Source of the DNA: Colwellia sp.
GTDB lineage: Bacteria; Pseudomonadota; Gammaproteobacteria; Enterobacterales; Alteromonadaceae
Direction: 5' to 3'
DNA: 64,000 nucleotides
Assembly (NCBI RefSeq): GCF_013214175.1
Contig: NZ_JABSPA010000005.1
Span: forward strand, 62,001-126,000
Below are positions 37,035 to 46,190 of the stretch, piece after piece. The notes beneath the pieces were generated by a model that was not told where the DNA came from, did no database searches, and worked only from the letters and a program-made list of their open reading frames with translations. A program made the position numbers and the translations under genes. How positions within the stretch are numbered: position 1 is the stretch's first letter; each line of letters starts with the position of its first letter.

Positions 37035-38012
37035 TTGACTACGCAATCAGAGCTGCAAACCAGATACAATGATATTAATCGAGGTGTCTACTTTATTGGT
37101 ACCACACCACCTAAAAGTGATACACCACTTGATAAAGTGAGCGAGATTGCCGACAAATTGCTTGAGCGCGTTAGTGATATCGACTTTGATGGTCTGATTG
37201 TTTATGACATTCAAGATGAAAATTCACGTATTAGTAAACCTAGACCTTTCCCGTTTAAATCAACCCATGATACGAGACTTTATTCTTCTTTATTGAATAA
37301 AAAATCTAATCACCCGGTAATTACTTATAAAAGTGTTATTCAATCTAATGGTGATGACTTTAATGAATGGGCGAACGAAGCATGGGAAAAATATGGCGTG
37401 AAGGATGTGGTGCTGGTTGGTAGCCCGTCAAAGGATAATAAAGTTTCCTTACCTTTGGCTGATGCTTATAAAACCTTAGTAGATAACCCTCATGATTTTT
37501 TCATTGGTGGTGTCACTATTGCCGAGCGCCATGCCAGTAAGAAAAATGAACATGAGCGTTTAATTACCAAACACAAACAAGGTTGTAGTTTCTTTATTTC
37601 TCAAGCTATTTACAATCCACAAGCGACCATAGATTTACTTACCCGTTATGCGATTGAATGCCAAAAACAAGGCTTAAAGCCACAGCGCTTGATCTTAACA
37701 TTCTCGCCATGTGGCAGTAAAAAGACCTTAGAATTCATTGAATGGCTAGGCGTCAATGTTCCAGAGGCGACCAGTTTACGTATTCTTAATGCAGATAACC
37801 CTTTATACGAATCAATTAGAAATTGTGTTAACAGCTTGCAACAAATATTAGATGCAATTCTGCCTTATGATTTACCACTAGGGTTAAATATTGAGAGCTT
37901 AACTAACCGTAAAGAAGAAATAGACGGTTCAATTTTGTTATATAAATTACTGCGTTCAAAAATGGATAATTTTTTAGCTAAAAAAGAATTAGCAGCGTTA
38001 AGTAAATCATAA
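37035..38012 (+). CDS. Methylenetetrahydrofolate reductase-like protein
   Basis: The 325-residue protein has a TIM-barrel-type pattern. FIGTTPPKSD near the N-terminus, GLIVYDIQDENSR, FFIGGVTIAERH and GCSFFISQAIYNP are features I associate with a divergent branch of methylenetetrahydrofolate reductases, in which the usual FEFFPP motif is altered. It would make 5-methyltetrahydrofolate using FAD and NAD(P)H. The start is TTG at 37035, preceded by AAAGAAGAAA; no ATG exists near the N-terminus. The gene stands alone between two terminators, away from methionine genes, so a different flavin-dependent reaction is possible. Confidence 0.6.
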   Translation: MTTQSELQTRYNDINRGVYFIGTTPPKSDTPLDKVSEIADKLLERVSDIDFDGLIVYDIQDENSRISKPRPFPFKSTHDTRLYSSLLNKKSNHPVITYKSVIQSNGDDFNEWANEAWEKYGVKDVVLVGSPSKDNKVSLPLADAYKTLVDNPHDFFIGGVTIAERHASKKNEHERLITKHKQGCSFFISQAIYNPQATIDLLTRYAIECQKQGLKPQRLILTFSPCGSKKTLEFIEWLGVNVPEATSLRILNADNPLYESIRNCVNSLQQILDAILPYDLPLGLNIESLTNRKEEIDGSILLYKLLRSKMDNFLAKKELAALSKS

Positions 38013-38047
38013 CGGCTATTTTGCTCGCAGTGAAAATTCCGAAAATC

Positions 38048-38082
38048 AAGGCCAGTGTTACTTTTTAACACTGGCCTTTTTT
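38048..38082 (+). terminator. Rho-independent terminator
   Basis: AAGGCCAGTGTTA pairs with AACACTGGCCTT around a T-rich loop, followed by six Ts, 36 bases after the reductase-like gene. Confidence 0.9.
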
Positions 38083-38147
38083 ATAATTAAATTTTGTTGT
38101 TCTACCGCCAGAACTTTTACCTTATTACTGATAAACTAACATTACAC

Positions 38148-38161
38148 CACGATATATCGTG
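38148..38161. promoter_or_regulatory. CACGATATATCGTG palindrome upstream of the sigma54 activator gene
   Basis: This perfect 14-bp palindrome recurs at 39922-39935 just after the activator gene. It now sits about 300 bp upstream of the activator start, with the MITE-like element between. It is probably an operator for the activator. Confidence 0.55.
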
Positions 38162-38173
38162 TATTGACGTATA

Positions 38174-38438
38174 ATACCAATTGAAATAGTGAATCGACCA
38201 ACTTAGAGCTTCAGTAGCGAGCTTAGAGCAAAAAAAATGAGTTAAACATAATTATTCTATATTTCATTCATTTTTTGATGTGATCAGTTTGCTACTGAGC
38301 TCCCGAAGGGCGAGTTTAAAAGGCTTATATGGGGCGTTATTGATTTTGACAAGGGAATAACCATTCTCTTCAATCACTGCCTTGCCTCTAAGCCTTTTAA
38401 TTCTCGCTAAGTGGTGCATTCATTAATTCAATTGGTAT
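38174..38438. mobile_element. MITE-like element with terminal inverted repeats, no ORF
   Basis: ATACCAATTGAA (38174-38185) is the perfect inverse of TTCAATTGGTAT (38427-38438). The match continues imperfectly for about 33 bases: the left end reads on as ATAGTGAATCGACCAACTTAG and the inverted right end as TTAATGAATGCACCACTTAG. Inside, AAAAGGCTTA and TAAGCCTTTT, and further GAGC/GCTACTGAG segments, form nested stems. The element is about 265 bp, with no coding frame, and ends 19 bases before the activator start codon. Small elements with these ends are, as far as I recall, repeated in Colwellia-like genomes. Confidence 0.65.
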
Positions 38439-38457
38439 AAGCAAGAGAAGGTAAAGC

Positions 38458-39882
38458 ATGGCCGCAAATATAAAAGAGTTCTTAGCTGACTCACAACTAC
38501 TGCTTAATGCCGTCGGCGAAGGTGTTTATGGCTTTGATATAGACGGTAATGCCGTGTTTGTTAATCCGGCCTCTGAGCAAATGACTGGCTGGCTGTCAGC
38601 CGAATTACTTGGTAAAAATATCCATAAATATCACCATCATAGCCATGCAAATGGTGAGCCCTACCCTAGCGAAGAATGTAATATTTACAATACCATGCGC
38701 GATGGCGTAGAGCGTAAAATTACCCATGAAGTGTTCTGGCGCAAAGATGGTACTAGCTTCCCGGTAGAATACACTTCAACACCCGTATATAAAGAGGGTG
38801 AGTTGATAGGCGCGGTCGCGGTTTTTCGCGATGTCAGCCAGCAACGATTAGCGGATGAAAAGCTCAAATATGCCTTAAAAACCGTACAAGAGCTGACCGA
38901 AAAGCTGCAAGCAGAAAATACTTACTTACAAGATGAAATTAATGAAAGCTGGAGTGGCTCTGGCTTAGAAGGTAACAGCAAAACCTTTCGAGATATGCTC
39001 AAGCAAATTAACTTGGTCGCTAAAACTGACAGTACGGTATTAATTCTTGGTGAAAATGGCACAGGTAAGGAAGTGGTCGCCCGTAATTTACATCAACTCA
39101 GTCAACGCCATAACTCGCCACTAGTCAAAGTAAACTGCGCCGCCTTTAGTGCTAACTTACTCGAGTCAGAATTATTTGGTCATGAGAAAGGTGCCTTTAC
39201 CGGCGCGATCGAAAGACATAAAGGTCGCTTTGAGTTAGCCGATAAAGGCACACTATTTCTAGATGAAATTGGCGAATTAAGCCCCGAGGCGCAAAGTAAA
39301 TTACTGAGAGTGTTACAAGAGCGAGAATTTGAACGTGTTGGCGGTACTAAAACCATTAAAGTGGATTTACGCATTATTGTTGCTACCAACCAAGATTTAT
39401 TCGCCATGGTTGAGCAAGGTAAATTTCGTATGGACTTGTACTACCGGTTAAATGTTTTTCCCATTGTTATGCCGGCATTAAGGCAGCGTATTGAAGACAT
39501 CCCCTTGTTATGCAACAGTATTCTTAAACAGCTTAATATTAAGTTAAATAAAAATATTACCGGCATTAACAAACGCAGTTTGACCAAACTAGCCAACTAT
39601 CACTGGCCTGGTAATATCAGAGAGCTGCAAAACATTCTTGAACGCGAAGTCATTTTATCAACTACCAGCATGCTCAATATTAGTCAAAATTTCAGTAAGA
39701 GCCATAGCGTTACCAACAGTGCCAATAAGCCCTTAGCTGAGATAGAAAAAGCCTATATTATTGAAGTACTAAATGATTGTAGCTGGCGCATTGGTGGTGA
39801 TAATGGTGCAGCGAAAATACTTGCCTTACCTGATAGTACCTTGCGTTCACGAATGAAAAAATTGAAAATATCCCGCCTATAA
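38458..39882 (+). CDS. PAS domain sigma54-dependent transcriptional activator
   Basis: The 474-residue protein has an N-terminal PAS sensor (about 12-130), a short coiled coil (about 135-160), an AAA+ sigma54-activation domain (about 165-395) and a Fis-type helix-turn-helix ([20 protein letters not shown]). Walker A is [11 protein letters not shown], the sigma54 contact loop GAFTGA is intact, and Walker B is [11 protein letters not shown]. The PAS domain carries a His/Cys-rich [17 protein letters not shown] stretch (near 59-77) that could bind metal or haem. It lacks the GAF domain of NorR. Its probable target is the downstream ccoG-norE-norF-like operon. GAAGG lies six bases before the ATG. 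Confidence 0.88.
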   Translation: MAANIKEFLADSQLLLNAVGEGVYGFDIDGNAVFVNPASEQMTGWLSAELLGKNIHKYHHHSHANGEPYPSEECNIYNTMRDGVERKITHEVFWRKDGTSFPVEYTSTPVYKEGELIGAVAVFRDVSQQRLADEKLKYALKTVQELTEKLQAENTYLQDEINESWSGSGLEGNSKTFRDMLKQINLVAKTDSTVLILGENGTGKEVVARNLHQLSQRHNSPLVKVNCAAFSANLLESELFGHEKGAFTGAIERHKGRFELADKGTLFLDEIGELSPEAQSKLLRVLQEREFERVGGTKTIKVDLRIIVATNQDLFAMVEQGKFRMDLYYRLNVFPIVMPALRQRIEDIPLLCNSILKQLNIKLNKNITGINKRSLTKLANYHWPGNIRELQNILEREVILSTTSMLNISQNFSKSHSVTNSANKPLAEIEKAYIIEVLNDCSWRIGGDNGAAKILALPDSTLRSRMKKLKISRL

Positions 39883-39900
39883 TCCAGTCTCAAAGCAAAC

Positions 39901-39938
39901 AGCCACGACATATCGCCACTACACGATATATCGTGGCT
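39901..39938. promoter_or_regulatory. Two CACGATATATCGTG-type sites upstream of ccoG, also a hairpin
   Basis: A perfect palindrome CACGATATATCGTG (39922-39935) follows a degenerate copy CACGACATATCGCC (39904-39917), 18 bp apart. They lie about 64-95 bp upstream of the sigma54-like promoter at 39999, a usual distance for enhancer sites. The same DNA folds as a 15-bp stem (AGCCACGACATATCG with CGATATATCGTGGCT, one mismatch), so it may also terminate the activator transcript. Confidence 0.6.
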
Positions 39939-39998
39939 TTACCTTTTACAATAAATTTAATTTACATTAAAATACAACGACTTAAACAACGAATTTTG

Positions 39999-40014
39999 TG
40001 GCGCGTTTATTGAT
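39999..40014 (+). promoter_or_regulatory. Sigma54-like promoter of ccoG
   Basis: TGGCGCG-TTTA-TTGAT resembles the sigma54 consensus TGGCACG-N4-TTGCW with two mismatches, one of them in the -12 GC. The -24 GG and spacing are correct. It lies 38 bp before the ccoG ATG, consistent with a transcript start near 40026. Confidence 0.5.
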
Positions 40015-40051
40015 ATAGGGTAATTACTCAATTATGACCCTGTAGTAATTA

Positions 40052-41434
40052 ATGAAGTTTAATATCAAAGAAGAGCACCTGATCATCAAACCCTATAAAG
40101 CCGAGGGCGGTGTCTATGTAAGAGAGCAAAAAGGTTTTTACCAACAAGTTCGCCGAAATATCGGTTGGCTTCTGATGATGATGTTTATTGCCATGCCTTG
40201 GGTACAATTTAACGGCCAACAAGCGATATTATTCGATGTCGTTAGCCAAGAATTTCGTATCTTTGCCGTTACCTTTTGGCCGCAAGATTTTATCTTTTTG
40301 GCGGGGGTATTAATGGCTGCAGCCTTTGCCTTATTTTTTATTACCACCTGGCTTGGCCGTGTCTGGTGCGGCTATGTTTGTCCACAAACAATTTGGACGT
40401 TAGCCTATGTTTGGATTGAACACAGAACTGAGGGCACACGTAATCAACGTATAGCCTTGGATAAAGCCCCGTGGACAATGAACAAGATTAGCCGTAAAAG
40501 CCTCAAGCATATTTGTTGGTTGCTGATGTCCCTGCTCACCGCAACCACTTTTATCTCTTACTTTGTCCCAGTGGGTGAATTATATCGTGGACTATTCAGC
40601 TTTGACTTGAGTGGCGCGGTAACTTTCTGGGTGTTATTTTTTGCCGTATGCACACATGTAAACGCCGGCTGGATGAGAGAACATCTTTGCATTCACTTTT
40701 GTCCATACTCTCGCTTTCAGTCGGCCATGTTCGACAAAAATACCTTTATGGTGGCTTACGATAGCAAGCGTGGTGAAAACAGGGCGCCTCGTAAACGTAA
40801 AGACGACCCAAAAGCACTCGGTTTAGGTGATTGTGTCGATTGTAACTTGTGTGTCGATGTCTGCCCTGCTGGCATAGATATTCGCAACGGCATTCAATAT
40901 GAGTGTATCAATTGTGGCCTTTGCATTGATGCTTGTGACCAAACCATGGAAAAGTTTAATTATGCCAAAGGCTTAATAAGTTATACCAGTGAGCAAGCAT
41001 TAGCAGGAAAAGAGACCAACAGGTTCAATATCAAACTTGTCTCTTATGCTAGCTTAACCTTAATTTTTACCGCCTTAGTGGTTTTTGCTATTGATAGCAG
41101 AATCCCCTTAGAAGCCAATGTAATTCGCGATAGAACGGCTTTGTATCGTGTTAATTTTGAAGGGGTAGTAGAAAACACCTTCACCTTAAAAATTCTAAAC
41201 AAAAGTCAGGTGCCACTGCACTTTAAAATTAATGTCGATGGTTTAGCGAGCAGTGAAGTAAAACTTGATAAAAAAGTACTTATTGGCGCTGGTGTTATGC
41301 AAGAGATCCCTATCACCTTGGCTATTGATGGCTATGAGTTAAAGAAAAAAATAACGACCTTTAACTTCATTATTCAAGCTATCGAACAACCCGACATTAT
41401 CTTGCAAAAGAGTAGCGTATTCTTTCGCAATTAA
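40052..41434 (+). CDS. ccoG: Cytochrome c oxidase accessory protein CcoG (FixG/RdxA)
   Basis: The 460-residue membrane ferredoxin has helices near 35-55, 84-104, 155-175 and 190-210, a CGYVCPQTIW motif, a double [4Fe-4S] ferredoxin segment (CVDCNLCVDVCPAGI and CINCGLCIDACDQTM, near 270-310), a further helix near 330-350, and a C-terminal Ig-like periplasmic domain. CcoG supports assembly of cbb3 oxidase, probably by copper reduction. It normally lies in ccoNOPQ-ccoGHIS clusters; here it sits beside norE/norF-like genes and a sigma54 activator, which is unusual. The ATG at 40052 begins the conserved frame. Confidence 0.92.
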   Translation: MKFNIKEEHLIIKPYKAEGGVYVREQKGFYQQVRRNIGWLLMMMFIAMPWVQFNGQQAILFDVVSQEFRIFAVTFWPQDFIFLAGVLMAAAFALFFITTWLGRVWCGYVCPQTIWTLAYVWIEHRTEGTRNQRIALDKAPWTMNKISRKSLKHICWLLMSLLTATTFISYFVPVGELYRGLFSFDLSGAVTFWVLFFAVCTHVNAGWMREHLCIHFCPYSRFQSAMFDKNTFMVAYDSKRGENRAPRKRKDDPKALGLGDCVDCNLCVDVCPAGIDIRNGIQYECINCGLCIDACDQTMEKFNYAKGLISYTSEQALAGKETNRFNIKLVSYASLTLIFTALVVFAIDSRIPLEANVIRDRTALYRVNFEGVVENTFTLKILNKSQVPLHFKINVDGLASSEVKLDKKVLIGAGVMQEIPITLAIDGYELKKKITTFNFIIQAIEQPDIILQKSSVFFRN

Positions 41435-41452
41435 GCGCTTTTAAATAACAAC

Positions 41453-41480
41453 TTTAAGTTACTCATTGAAGTAACTTAAA
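41453..41480. repeat. 11-bp perfect inverted repeat between ccoG and norE-like gene
   Basis: TTTAAGTTACT (41453-41463) is complementary to AGTAACTTAAA (41470-41480) around CATTGA. There is no T run. It may be an RNA stem that tunes ccoG versus norE expression. Confidence 0.55.
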
Positions 41481-41497
41481 CGAGTAATTCACCCAAA

Positions 41498-41513
41498 AGG
41501 CAAGTGGCCTGCT
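41498..41513 (+). promoter_or_regulatory. Second sigma54-like element before the norE-like gene
   Basis: AGGCAAG-TGGC-CTGCT has GG and GC ten bases apart, as the sigma54 -24/-12 pair requires, with three other mismatches to consensus. It lies 51 bp upstream of the norE-like ATG. Weaker evidence than the ccoG promoter. Confidence 0.3.
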
Positions 41514-41563
41514 TTATCTAAACCTATTAGTAAGCCATCTAGCCTTTTAAGTAAGGGAATTAT

Positions 41564-42184
41564 ATGAGTATTACAGCAACTGAATTTCATTTAAACGGTA
41601 GTGGCTCAGTCACTACAGAGCCGGAGACGGTTAACAAAATCCCCGGAAACAGAGCTGTTTGGGTGGGTATCTTCGCCGAAATGACAGAATTCGCTTTATT
41701 TTTCTTGGTGTATTTTATTGCGAAAGCGCACTACCCAGAGCAGTTTGAGCAAGGTCCACTAGAGTTAAATACTTTAGCGGGTATGTTAAATACTTTTGCC
41801 TTAATCACTAGTAGCTTTTTTGTTGCTAAGGCGCTAGCAGCCATTCGTATTGACGACCCTGAACAAAGTATAAAATGGCTATGGCGAGCGGTTTTTTGTG
41901 GTGGCATCTACCTAGTAATTAAAGTATGGGAATACCATTGGAATGTCGGCCAAGGTATTGAAACCAATACCAATGAATTCTACACCATGTATTACTACAT
42001 GACTTTCAATCATCTATTACATGTGGGTTGGGCTAGCGGTAGTTTACTCTGGGCCATTCACCAACTTAAAGTCGGTCGTTATACCAAGGAAAATCATATC
42101 GGTTTTACTGCCATTGCTTGTTACTGGCATATGGTTGATCTGGCTTGGGTGATCATTTTTCCTCTTTTGTATGTACTACGTTAG
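41564..42184 (+). CDS. NorE-like protein (haem-copper oxidase subunit III family)
   Basis: The 206-residue protein has five predicted membrane helices (about 28-52, 66-90, 104-122, 143-163, 180-202) and the subunit III pattern WVGIFAEMTEFALFF, FYTMYYYMTFNHLLHVGW and CYWHMVDLAWVIIF. The short form without the first two helices matches NorE, an accessory protein of nitric oxide reductase operons. No norB or norC is in the window, so it may work with a distant NO reductase or a cbb3 oxidase. AAGTAAGGGAATTAT precedes the ATG. A NorF-like gene follows after 11 bases. Confidence 0.8.
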   Translation: MSITATEFHLNGSGSVTTEPETVNKIPGNRAVWVGIFAEMTEFALFFLVYFIAKAHYPEQFEQGPLELNTLAGMLNTFALITSSFFVAKALAAIRIDDPEQSIKWLWRAVFCGGIYLVIKVWEYHWNVGQGIETNTNEFYTMYYYMTFNHLLHVGWASGSLLWAIHQLKVGRYTKENHIGFTAIACYWHMVDLAWVIIFPLLYVLR

Positions 42185-42195
42185 GAATATTTATT

Positions 42196-42498
42196 ATGAA
42201 AAATAACTTATCTCTAAACTCAATAAGTGCGCTCGATTTTTCCTGGATTTTGTTAATGATAATTACCGCAGCCAATGCCTTGGTGGCAGAAACTGCCGAA
42301 CCAAGCCTAGCTATCACCGCGCTAATTTGTGGCTCTATTGCTTATAAAGGCCGGCGTATAATGGACTACTTTATGGAGCTTAATCATGCCAATAGTACCA
42401 TTCAATTTTTTATGCGTAGCTACTTTCATGTTTTTCCTGCCCTGATTTTTTTAACTGAGTTATTTGCTGAAGAGCTAGCGGCATTAACCACATTGTGA
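42196..42498 (+). CDS. NorF-like small membrane protein
   Basis: The 100-residue protein has three hydrophobic helices (about 10-30, 36-52, 74-94) and the pattern KGRRIMDYFMELNHAN between helices two and three, typical of subunit IV/NorF-like proteins. ATG 42196 follows AGGAATATTTATT; an upstream ATG at 42145 lies within the NorE gene and is rejected. Together with NorE it is thought to assist NO reductase assembly or activity. It ends the ccoG-norE-norF group; the next gene has its own Fur-type promoter. Confidence 0.72.
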   Translation: MKNNLSLNSISALDFSWILLMIITAANALVAETAEPSLAITALICGSIAYKGRRIMDYFMELNHANSTIQFFMRSYFHVFPALIFLTELFAEELAALTTL

Positions 42499-42571
42499 CT
42501 ATATCCATATTTTCACTTGAGCTTAGTTAACTCAATAACCTTAACTAAAACCTAGCGAAACACTTAGATGC

Positions 42572-42610
42572 AAATGAGAATTGTTTTTATCTGTGGTTTG
42601 TTGTTACTAT
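42572..42610 (+). promoter_or_regulatory. Fur-like box and promoter of the 227-aa gene
   Basis: AAATGAGAATTGTTTTTAT (42572-42590) resembles a Fur box, overlapping TTGTTT (42581-42586) as -35 with TACTAT (42605-42610) as -10 at 18 bp spacing. This suggests iron control of the following gene. Confidence 0.5.
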
Positions 42611-42647
42611 AGTGATCTCATAATTTTAGCGATAAGGAACTATCACA

Positions 42648-43331
42648 ATGTCATTTTTACGCATTAGAACAGTATTATTTACCACGCTAGTCGCACTGAC
42701 GTCTTACCAAAGTAACGCCCACGAAGTTTGGTTAGAGCGAGACGATAATGGCCCGGTTAGAGTTTACCTTGGGGAACCGGGAGAACCAGAAGTAGGCAGT
42801 GAAATAGATAAATTAATCGGTTCACAGGTTTTTATTGCAGATCGCCAAAACATTACAGCACTTACACAAAAAAATGATCACTTCGAGGCGCTAGTGCATG
42901 GCACAGGTGATGCCCGCTTATTTAGTGATCAAGTTTGGCAACCTTGGCAAATGGATGATAGTGCTTGGTGGCAATTTTGGAAAACTAGTGAAGGAAAACT
43001 GCAAGGCGGTATCTTACAAGCCCGTGTTGGTCGCAGTGAAACCATGGCAAAGTTAACTTATGAACTAGTACCCGTTACTGCTAATGGCAATATTTTCACT
43101 GCCATTTTTGCCGGTAAACCTTTAGCGAACAAATCAGTATCATTACTTACACCAAGTAAAAAACAACATGAGTTCACCACCAATAACCTCGGTCAAATTG
43201 AGATTAAATCTCACGAAAGTGGACGTTTTATTTTGACTAGTGTTCATACGGTAGATAAACAAGCCATGCATTCCGGCAAGCAAGTAGATAGCTTAATGTA
43301 TATCAGTACCCTGAGTTATGTAGCGCCTTAA
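42648..43331 (+). CDS. Periplasmic DUF4198-like protein near TonB receptors
   Basis: The 227-residue protein has a Sec signal (about 1-24, ending SNA) followed by HEVWLERDDNGPVRVYLGEPGE, the start seen in DUF4198-type proteins. The C-terminal half has beta-strand alternation and FAGKPLANKSVSLL, like carboxypeptidase-regulatory domains. DUF4198 proteins are linked with metal uptake by genomic neighbourhood. A Fur-like promoter and the tandem TonB receptors just downstream agree with that. The mature start HEVW has a possible metal-binding His. Confidence 0.65.
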   Translation: MSFLRIRTVLFTTLVALTSYQSNAHEVWLERDDNGPVRVYLGEPGEPEVGSEIDKLIGSQVFIADRQNITALTQKNDHFEALVHGTGDARLFSDQVWQPWQMDDSAWWQFWKTSEGKLQGGILQARVGRSETMAKLTYELVPVTANGNIFTAIFAGKPLANKSVSLLTPSKKQHEFTTNNLGQIEIKSHESGRFILTSVHTVDKQAMHSGKQVDSLMYISTLSYVAP

Positions 43332-43353
43332 TACTGCTAGTTAGTAAAAAAAT

Positions 43354-43378
43354 AGGAGCCATAAAAGGCTCCTTTTTA
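43354..43378 (+). terminator. Rho-independent terminator before the receptor pseudogene
   Basis: AGGAGCC pairs with GGCTCCT around ATAAAA, followed by Ts. It ends five bases before the ATT that replaces the start codon of the receptor pseudogene, so the pseudogene lies directly behind a terminator. Confidence 0.85.
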
Positions 43379-43382
43379 ATAA

Positions 43383-45761
43383 ATTAAATTATCTCTCGTG
43401 GCCAGTGCAATAAGTGCTGGTTTGTTATTGTCTGCCACTGTCAGCGCAAATACTGATACTCAGCAAGTCGATGAGCAAGAACAACAAATTGAAAGAATTA
43501 TTGTTACCGGTCAGAAATTTGCCCGTACCCTACAAGAAACCACCACCAGTGTTGCCGTTGTCACCGCACAGGACATTGAGCAACAAAATATTACCAGCTT
43601 TTATGATGCCCTAACGATAACAGCAAATACCCATGCAACTGCCGATGGTAGTTTTAGTATTCGTGGCATTAACGGTACCAATGTTTCAGGTGGCGGTAAT
43701 AGTTATTTAGCCAGTGTTTATGTTGATGGTGCCTCATTGCCCAGATAAATGATAGACGGCGGTAGTTTCTCTACTTGGGATGCCAATCAGGTAGAAATTT
43801 TACGGGGACCACAATCGACCCTGCAAGGCCGAAATGCATTAGCTGGTGCGATAATAATGAATACTCAAGCAGCAACGCATGAATGGCAAGGCAAGTATAG
43901 ATTGCAAATTGGTGAATACGGCGAAAGAGAAGCGGCAATCGCTTTTGGTGGTGGCCTTATTGAAGATCAGCTCGCTTTTCGTTTTAGCGGTGAACATAAA
44001 GAAGCCGATGGTTTTATTGAAAACCTTACCCTTAAGCAACCAGGCAATGCTCGCGAAGATCAACTTTATCGCTTAAAGTTTTTACTGACCCCTGATGCCC
44101 TGCCAGACCTTAGCGCTCAGTTATCTTATACCCATGCCGAAAATGAGCGCGGCCTGAACTGGATTAACAATCCTAATTATGGCAACGCCTCTAAAGAATT
44201 TTCTGTTTATAGTCATGCTTATGTCTATAACAATCTTGCCAATAAGCAATTTTATGATGCCGACTTAGTATCGTTAAAACTTGACTATCTACTCAATGAT
44301 GTATGGAATTTTACCTCAGTAACCACATATTCTACAGTTGATGACGGTTCAATTCGAGATGCCGATGGCACTGCTGAAGAGCTAAGTCGAAATAATTGGA
44401 ACACGAGCATTGATACATTTAGTCAAGAATTACGTTTGACCTTTGACTATGAAAACCTGCAAGGCATAGTCGGTGCATACTATTTTAATGAAGACATAGG
44501 TAGTAAAACTATTGGCTTGAGTAGTTTATCATTAGATAGAGCCGGTTTAGATGATGAATTTTTAATGAGAAATTATGGTCTAGATGCGGGAACCGCTGGC
44601 TTAGTAATGGCGCAATATGACGCTTTTAATCCTGCTCTATATGTTAATACTGGCGAGACAACAACAGAGGTGACCAGTTATGCGTTATTCACCGACTTTG
44701 TCTATCAAATAACCGAGCAATGGGATATCTACGCAGGTTTACGTTTCGACCGTGAAGAGCAGAAAAATGCCGACAATAGCACGGTAGCATTGAACAATGG
44801 CCATTTACTGCCAGACCCTGCCAGTTATCAAGGCACACCATATCAAGGGATCATACCATTAATCACCGGACTTAATGCCTTTATCCACAATAGTGTCGAA
44901 AACGCGAATGGCACAACCCCGTTAGTTGATGCCAGCTTTGACACTGTATTACCTAAGATTGGTGTTAGCTATCACTGGAATGAAGACTTAACCACTAGTT
45001 TTACTTTTCAACAAGGTTATCGCTCTGGCGGTGTCGGTACTAATACCGCAACCGCAACCGCATATCAGTACGACCCAGAATATACCAATAATTATGAATT
45101 TTCATTACGCTCTACTTGGTTAGAGGGTGCCTTAGTCGCTAATGCAAATATCTTTTATATTGACTGGACAGATCAACAAGTCAGAATACAACTCTCTGGT
45201 AATGTTTATGATAGTGAGACAAAAAATGCCGGTAGCTCTAAACTACAGGGCTTTGAGCTAGAGCTAAATTACCAAGTAAATAGCCAGTTTAAACTTTATT
45301 CATCAATCGGGCAGGCAAAAAGTGAATTTACTGAATTTTTAGTTGCCGCACCTAAATCAAACACCAAAACGAGTGGCATAAGTGCCGTTAATGGCGATGA
45401 TGTTTATGATTTATCAGGCAGAAGTTTTGCCGATCCCCCTGAATGGACCGGAAATATTGGCGCTACTTATACCGCTGATAATGGTTTATTTGCCAATGTC
45501 AGCGCTAATTATGCCAGTACTTCACCAGGATATATTAACCCTTATATTAGTGGCCACGAACCCGGCCACGAATATTATGATGTGCAAAATGATAGCCGCA
45601 CATTAGTTAATATGCAGTTGGGTTATGAATGGGACTCTATTGGTGTTTACTTACTAGGCAGCAACATTTTTGATAAAGAGTATTTAGAATATAATGGCGA
45701 AGAGCGCCTTACTATCGGTCAGCCAAGGCAGCTTAGTTTAAGTGTTAGAGGCAGTTTTTAG
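43383..45761 (+). pseudogene. TonB-dependent receptor, first tandem copy, with start loss and internal stop
   Basis: The reading frame is homologous to the next receptor over its whole length: same signal-peptide DNA, TonB box ERIIVTGQ, plug, barrel and C-terminal SLSVRGSF. The codon aligned with the ATG of the second copy is ATT (43383-43385). At 43746-43748 the CAG (Gln) codon of the second copy is TAA, splitting the frame into 43398-43748 and 43749-45761. The rest is uninterrupted, so the inactivation looks recent. It also lies immediately after a terminator and has no evident promoter. GTG 43398 or ATG 43749 could start fragments, but neither would make a complete exported receptor. Confidence 0.85.
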
Positions 45762-45772
45762 TTAACTAAATT

Positions 45773-45807
45773 ACCAGTAGAGAGCCCTAGGTTCTCTACT
45801 GGTTTTC
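45773..45807 (+). terminator. Rho-independent terminator after the first receptor copy
   Basis: ACCAGTAGAGA (45773-45783) pairs with TCTCTACTGGT (45793-45803) around nine bases, followed by Ts. It lies 12 bases after the stop codon. Confidence 0.85.
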
Positions 45808-46190
45808 AAAAACAGCTATTTTTCAGTCTAACTCTGACCTCAGCAATATCTACCAGCATAAAACTTGCCGAGTTAGCCAAATAACATGCACGAAAAATAA
45901 GAATCATCTGCCCGCTTATACAATGATTTTACTGGTTATTATTCTTAACTATTACTCTGCCTGTTAATTACCTATATATGTTATTGCCAATTAATTCCAA
46001 GACACACAAGCTAGTACTTTCACCTAAGAATTTCGACTAGTTCAAACCAGCATATTAATTACCCGTTAGAAGTTGTCATCTATTTGTACAAAGTTGTTTT
46101 CAATATCAGTACTTACTGATAACATCAGACCAGTTAATGCAAACGACTATCATTCCGATTACCAATACCGTTATCCTAAAGGTCTAACTA
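45808..46190 (+). promoter_or_regulatory. Upstream region of the second receptor copy
   Basis: This 383-base AT-rich gap separates the two receptor copies and must contain the promoter of the second. AATGCAAACGACTATCATT (46136-46154) matches the right half of a Fur box (TATCATT) but the left half is poor. AAAGG at 46178-46182 is the Shine-Dalgarno site for the ATG at 46191. Nothing else was recognised. Confidence 0.35.

Noticed and set aside
43746..43748. Programmed readthrough or recoding of the TAA in the first receptor copy
   Set aside because: The start codon is lost as well and no recoding signal is visible; simple decay explains both.
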